Shown here: one piece after another, positions 60,880 to 64,000 of the stretch
Position numbering within the stretch: position 1 is the first letter of the stretch
Layout of the letters: each line of letters opens with the position of its first letter
Assembly (NCBI GenBank): GCA_934255485.1
Contig: CAKQOG010000002.1
Coordinates: forward strand, 1-64,000
Reading direction: 5' to 3'
Origin: an uncultured Prevotellamassilia sp.
GTDB taxonomy: Bacteria > Bacteroidota > Bacteroidia > Bacteroidales > Bacteroidaceae
DNA: 64,000 nucleotides
Program-made: the position numbers and the translations under genes
The notes under the pieces: generated by a model
Database searches by the model: none
What the model was told of the DNA's origin: nothing
What the model saw: only the letters and a program-made list of their open reading frames with translations

Positions 60880-62308
60880 TTAATAATCTGTTATCTGAAA
60901 CATTTGGTCGAAATAGGGCAACCAGTGGTTTTGAGCAATGCCTATTTGCAAACCATAAAAGCGGGTACCGCATTGCCTTAAACGCTCCATTTGACATAAA
61001 TAAGACGATTGTGGCATGGGTATTCTAAAGTCGGTAATCCACAACACATCTGCTCCTACATAGCGTGCTTCCGAACTGAATAGCGTAAATAGTGCATCGA
61101 GCATCTTGCGCGAATCGGTGTTGCCAGCTGCCCTGCGAGTAAAGAATTGCAAGAGCTGTGTGCGATCGTGCAACACATCTATAGGCACAGCTAATACCGA
61201 AAAGGCTATAAGCAAGCAGTCGCGCTGCTCGGCTTCGCACATCTCTGATAGCCTCATCATCAACGACAAGGCTATTTGGTTGGGCAGCCCAGCCATGCTT
61301 GCCGATGTATCCATACACCACCATTGGGCCATGGGGACGGGCTGGTTTGCGATGCAATCCTTGGGCGGCATTTATCGTTTTACTCTGATAGCCAAACGTT
61401 TGTAGATGGTTGGTTACATACTTCTTAAAAAAGAGGTCTTCCATGTCGGTATCGCTAAATTGCGCCAACTCAAAGGGCAACAATGCACTTAGATCGCGCC
61501 CTATGCTGATGCCCGTAATGTCGCTATGCGAGGCATGCTCCATCCGTTCACTACAACCCGATGTATAGCCTATTTGCTCTGCTCCTAAACTATCGGCCTT
61601 GCGCCCCATTATGGCTGTAATCTGCTCTAACACGGGATATTTTTGCTGCAAACTTACAATGCTTTGCAACCTTTCATACTCAAGTTGGTTCCATCTGCCA
61701 CCCATCAATGCCCACGACTGAAAGAAGCGTTGCTTTGATATATTGTGCTGGCGAACATAAGCTGGAGCTGCCTTTAAATTGTTATGCAACAATAGGCATT
61801 GTAGTTCTTTTCGGCTATCAAGATATGTATTGTTGCGCTGCTGCATTTGCATTGTTAAGCAACGCTTCCAATCGTTTAAGAGCGACTGCCACAGGGCATC
61901 ATCAGCTACCGAAGAGGGTGACTGGAACTCATGTTGGTAAAACCTTATGTCAAATCCTTGTGCTGCATAATTGGTTGCTATATGCTGCAAAAGTGCCTGA
62001 TATTCCTCTTTACGCTTTGCCAAGCTCCACTGCTCTGCATCTGCTATTTGCTTTTCTTCAAAACGGCATCGCTGCTTGTGATAGTTGAGCTTTTGCAAAT
62101 AAAGACATACAAGTTGCATCATGCTATCTTCGAATATGCGCGCTGCAATGTCGTCGTTTAATACCTGCTGCTTTATACCCTCGTCTGCCATTACTTGCCA
62201 CAGATATTGCGTAAGATTATCGCTGGCATAGAGCTTAATATTAGGCAGTTTGCTCGTGACTACAAACTGCTTAAGCATCTTGTGATAAAACTCTTGGTTA
62301 TTCATCAT
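60880..62308 (-). pseudogene. viaA: ViaA-like VWA-domain protein, frameshifted in the MIDAS region
   Basis: The first frame (62308 leftward) encodes a helical N-terminal part and then SALLPFELAQFSDTDMEDLF and ends its homology at HGPMVV. The VWA domain continues in another frame: CMDTSASMAGLPNQIALSLM, then ARYVGADVLWITDFRIPMPQ, to the stop at 60880. Together they make a normal ViaA of about 475 residues with the MIDAS motif DTSAS. The break is at about 61315-61319, in GTGGTGTATGG, where restoring one GT dinucleotide would give GPMVVCMDTSASM. ViaA works with the MoxR-type ATPase RavA, encoded just upstream and overlapping by 11 nt. It may be a pseudogene, a phase-variable switch or a sequencing error. 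Confidence 0.85.
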
Positions 62309-63893
62309 AAAGCAACTTACGTATGTCTACACGGCACAATGCTATCTGCTTGTATATCTGCTGCAAATGGCTATCTAATAAAGAAATATCGGCATCTGCA
62401 AGGAACATATTATCCTTATAGGTTCGTTGCAACTTGTCTATATTATCGCAAAAACTTTCTATATCCTCTTCATAATTTGCAGTTGAAAGTGGAGCATCAG
62501 CATTCTCCATACTTTCGATTTCGCTAAACAAACTATTACCCACCGTTCCAGCAGATGGATTGAGCACTGCATCTCCTTGTATGCGCATCTTAAATGCTGT
62601 ACCGTTGATATATATGTGAGTATCGTCGCGACATAGCGTAACCTGTTCGCTATTGTCGGGGAGACTACTTGCTATCTCGGGCGCATAAAGACGAACGATT
62701 GTTCGCTTGGCATTTGTGGGGTCTTTATACATTACACCTGGCGCCATCGATGCGAATTTACCGTGAAGGGGCATACGCTTAAAGTCGGTGATAAACACGC
62801 AAGTATGCCCTGTGCCATGCCCTGCAATCTGATAAAAATAGCGATTAACAATGGCTAAATTATCGTCGCGATGATCGTTTTCGCGCAGTGCCTTTACAAG
62901 TGCTTCTTTGGCACTACATGCCTTAAGGTCGGCTTGTACAGCTTGCGATATGCGTTGCAACTCTGCAATATATGGCGCAAGTACAGCATTTATTACGATG
63001 TTTCTTACTGCGGGGATTTCTTCTGTCTCGTTCCACATGCAGTAGTACATGGGTAGGATGTCTGTTGCCAACACCTCTTGCCGTCCTTGTATATAAGCCG
63101 ACATTTGTAGAAGTTTCACAATGTGCTTCCATCTTCTGTCGCTTACGTAAATGCTGCGCGGTAGTTCGGATTTCTCAACATCTACTTTCCTTAAGCTCAA
63201 GCGTATCTGTTCGATTGCATTGAGCAACTCATCAGACAATCTTACGGCTTTAGCCTCGGTTTGCCATTGCTGATACTCTTGGTTGGTTACGGCAAGTGCA
63301 TCGTCTACATTTACATCAATAGGGTCGTCACAAAGCATCTGTCTGAACGTATGCTCGTTGGCAATACCTTTACACACTATTCGCACTATAAATCTGTCCC
63401 ACAAGGCCTCAAGTCCTTCGCCTTTAGCAGGCAACTCGTTTGATGCTGCCACAAGCAACTTGAGCGGTAAATGCATTTCTTCGTTGCCATTGCGAAACAA
63501 TTTTTCGTTCATAATCGTGAGCAAAGTGTTTTGTATGGCAGGACCAGCCTTCCATATCTCGTCTAAAAAAACGACTTCGGCTGTAGGTAAATAGCCTTTA
63601 ACGGCACGCACGTAAGTGTCTGACGCCTTTAAACTGCTTATGCTCACAGGGCCAAATATCTCGTCGGGGGTAGAGAAACGCGACATGAGATATTCAAATG
63701 AACTTGCGCTTTTAAATGCCAACTTCAGTCTGCGTGCAACCATTGACTTGGCTACTCCCGGCGGACCAAGCAGCAACATGCTCTCGCCTGCAAGCGCAGC
63801 CAATAATGCTAAAGATGTTTCTGTATTTTTTTCGTAAATGCCCTTTTGCAATTGTTGTAAAAGGGTATGTATACGCATTCGCAAAGTGCTCAT
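62298..63893 (-). CDS. ravA: RavA-like MoxR-family AAA+ ATPase
   Basis: 531 residues. The AAA+ module has Walker A LLLGPPGVAKSMVARRL, the RavA-type FEYLMSRFSTPDEIFGPVSI, Walker B VVFLDEIWKAGPAIQNTLLT, sensor 1 LLVAASNELPAKGEGLEALW and the arginine finger region DRFIVRIVCK. The C-terminal half carries the extra LARA-like region of RavA. With ViaA it affects respiratory complexes and envelope stress in enterobacteria; the role in Bacteroidota is not known. The viaA gene that follows is frameshifted. Confidence 0.92.
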   Translation of the reverse strand: MSTLRMRIHTLLQQLQKGIYEKNTETSLALLAALAGESMLLLGPPGVAKSMVARRLKLAFKSASSFEYLMSRFSTPDEIFGPVSISSLKASDTYVRAVKGYLPTAEVVFLDEIWKAGPAIQNTLLTIMNEKLFRNGNEEMHLPLKLLVAASNELPAKGEGLEALWDRFIVRIVCKGIANEHTFRQMLCDDPIDVNVDDALAVTNQEYQQWQTEAKAVRLSDELLNAIEQIRLSLRKVDVEKSELPRSIYVSDRRWKHIVKLLQMSAYIQGRQEVLATDILPMYYCMWNETEEIPAVRNIVINAVLAPYIAELQRISQAVQADLKACSAKEALVKALRENDHRDDNLAIVNRYFYQIAGHGTGHTCVFITDFKRMPLHGKFASMAPGVMYKDPTNAKRTIVRLYAPEIASSLPDNSEQVTLCRDDTHIYINGTAFKMRIQGDAVLNPSAGTVGNSLFSEIESMENADAPLSTANYEEDIESFCDNIDKLQRTYKDNMFLADADISLLDSHLQQIYKQIALCRVDIRKLLYDE

Positions 63894-63918
63894 ATCGAAA
63901 GGAATATATAAATAAAAA

Positions 63919-63938
63919 GAACGCTATGATAAGCGTTC
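63919..63938 (-). terminator. Terminator of a gene beyond the right edge
   Basis: GAACGCT (63919-63925) pairs with AGCGTTC (63932-63938), and on the reverse strand TTTTTATTTATA follows. It points leftward and would end a transcript that enters from beyond position 64000, ahead of ravA. Confidence 0.55.
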
Positions 63939-64000
63939 AAAATATACAAGATAGAACTATTTGGAAAGGTCTATATGCATAATATGGAAAGGCTTGTATA

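Overview
The window comes from a member of the Bacteroidota, most likely Prevotella in the broad sense (Prevotellaceae). The evidence is AT-rich DNA, repeated matches to the Bacteroidota promoter (TTTG or TTG, 19-20 nt, then TAnnTTTG) in place of sigma70 boxes, a PorE-like type IX secretion lipoprotein, BspA-type leucine-rich repeats, secreted proteins with Por-type C-terminal tails, and Bacteroidota-only families such as DUF5103 and DUF4468. It looks like ordinary chromosome. No prophage, integron, CRISPR array or complete insertion sequence was seen.

Layout. 1-4.5 kb: a partial MlaE permease, a PorE-like lipoprotein, an ElaA-like acetyltransferase, a small broken lipoprotein gene and rpmE2 (L31 type B). 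4.6-14.1 kb: a GH109-like oxidoreductase/glycosidase, a DUF4468 protein, a LytTR response regulator with its LytS-type kinase, and a tripartite MacAB-TolC-like efflux operon. 14.2-17.2 kb: a DMT transporter overlapping truA, then rpsF-rpsR-rplI. 17.4-21.8 kb: three co-directional secreted proteins (BspA-like LRR, GH20 hexosaminidase, ricin-type lectin). 22-28.7 kb: a ThiE-like protein, RNase P RNA, DUF5103, a 2-hydroxyacid dehydrogenase, a TRIC channel, hemW and cytidine deaminase. 28.8-33.7 kb: a new small ORF unit, relic DNA, and the rplM-rpsI-rpsB-tsf cluster read leftward. 33.7-39.7 kb: gltB-gltD. 40-50 kb: DUF4186, NUDIX, DnaJ, nadC, a C69 dipeptidase, queE, asnS, an rluB-like synthase with a long disordered tail, and purB. 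50-55.6 kb: initiator tRNA, a large multidomain sialidase and an aldo/keto reductase. 56-64 kb: ABC-F, rarA, a Gly-Leu-Gly tRNA cluster, a conserved 205-aa protein and a ravA-viaA pair in which viaA is frameshifted.

How it fits together. Sialidase, GH20 hexosaminidase and the GH109-like protein suggest removal of terminal sugars from host glycans. Several secreted proteins carry C-terminal tails of the kind exported by the type IX system that a PorE-like protein would serve. The efflux operon is followed by a two-component system that may control it. The rest is housekeeping: ribosomal proteins, glutamate synthesis, tRNA modification, NAD, purine and queuosine synthesis.

The most unusual material lies between genes. 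There is a perfect 84-bp array of four palindromes present twice 15.7 kb apart, a third array of the same design but different sequence, a dispersed inverted repeat with core TAAGTAGG, an apparent promoter-leader-terminator unit holding only a 10-codon ORF, and a terminator whose loop carries a second palindromic insert.
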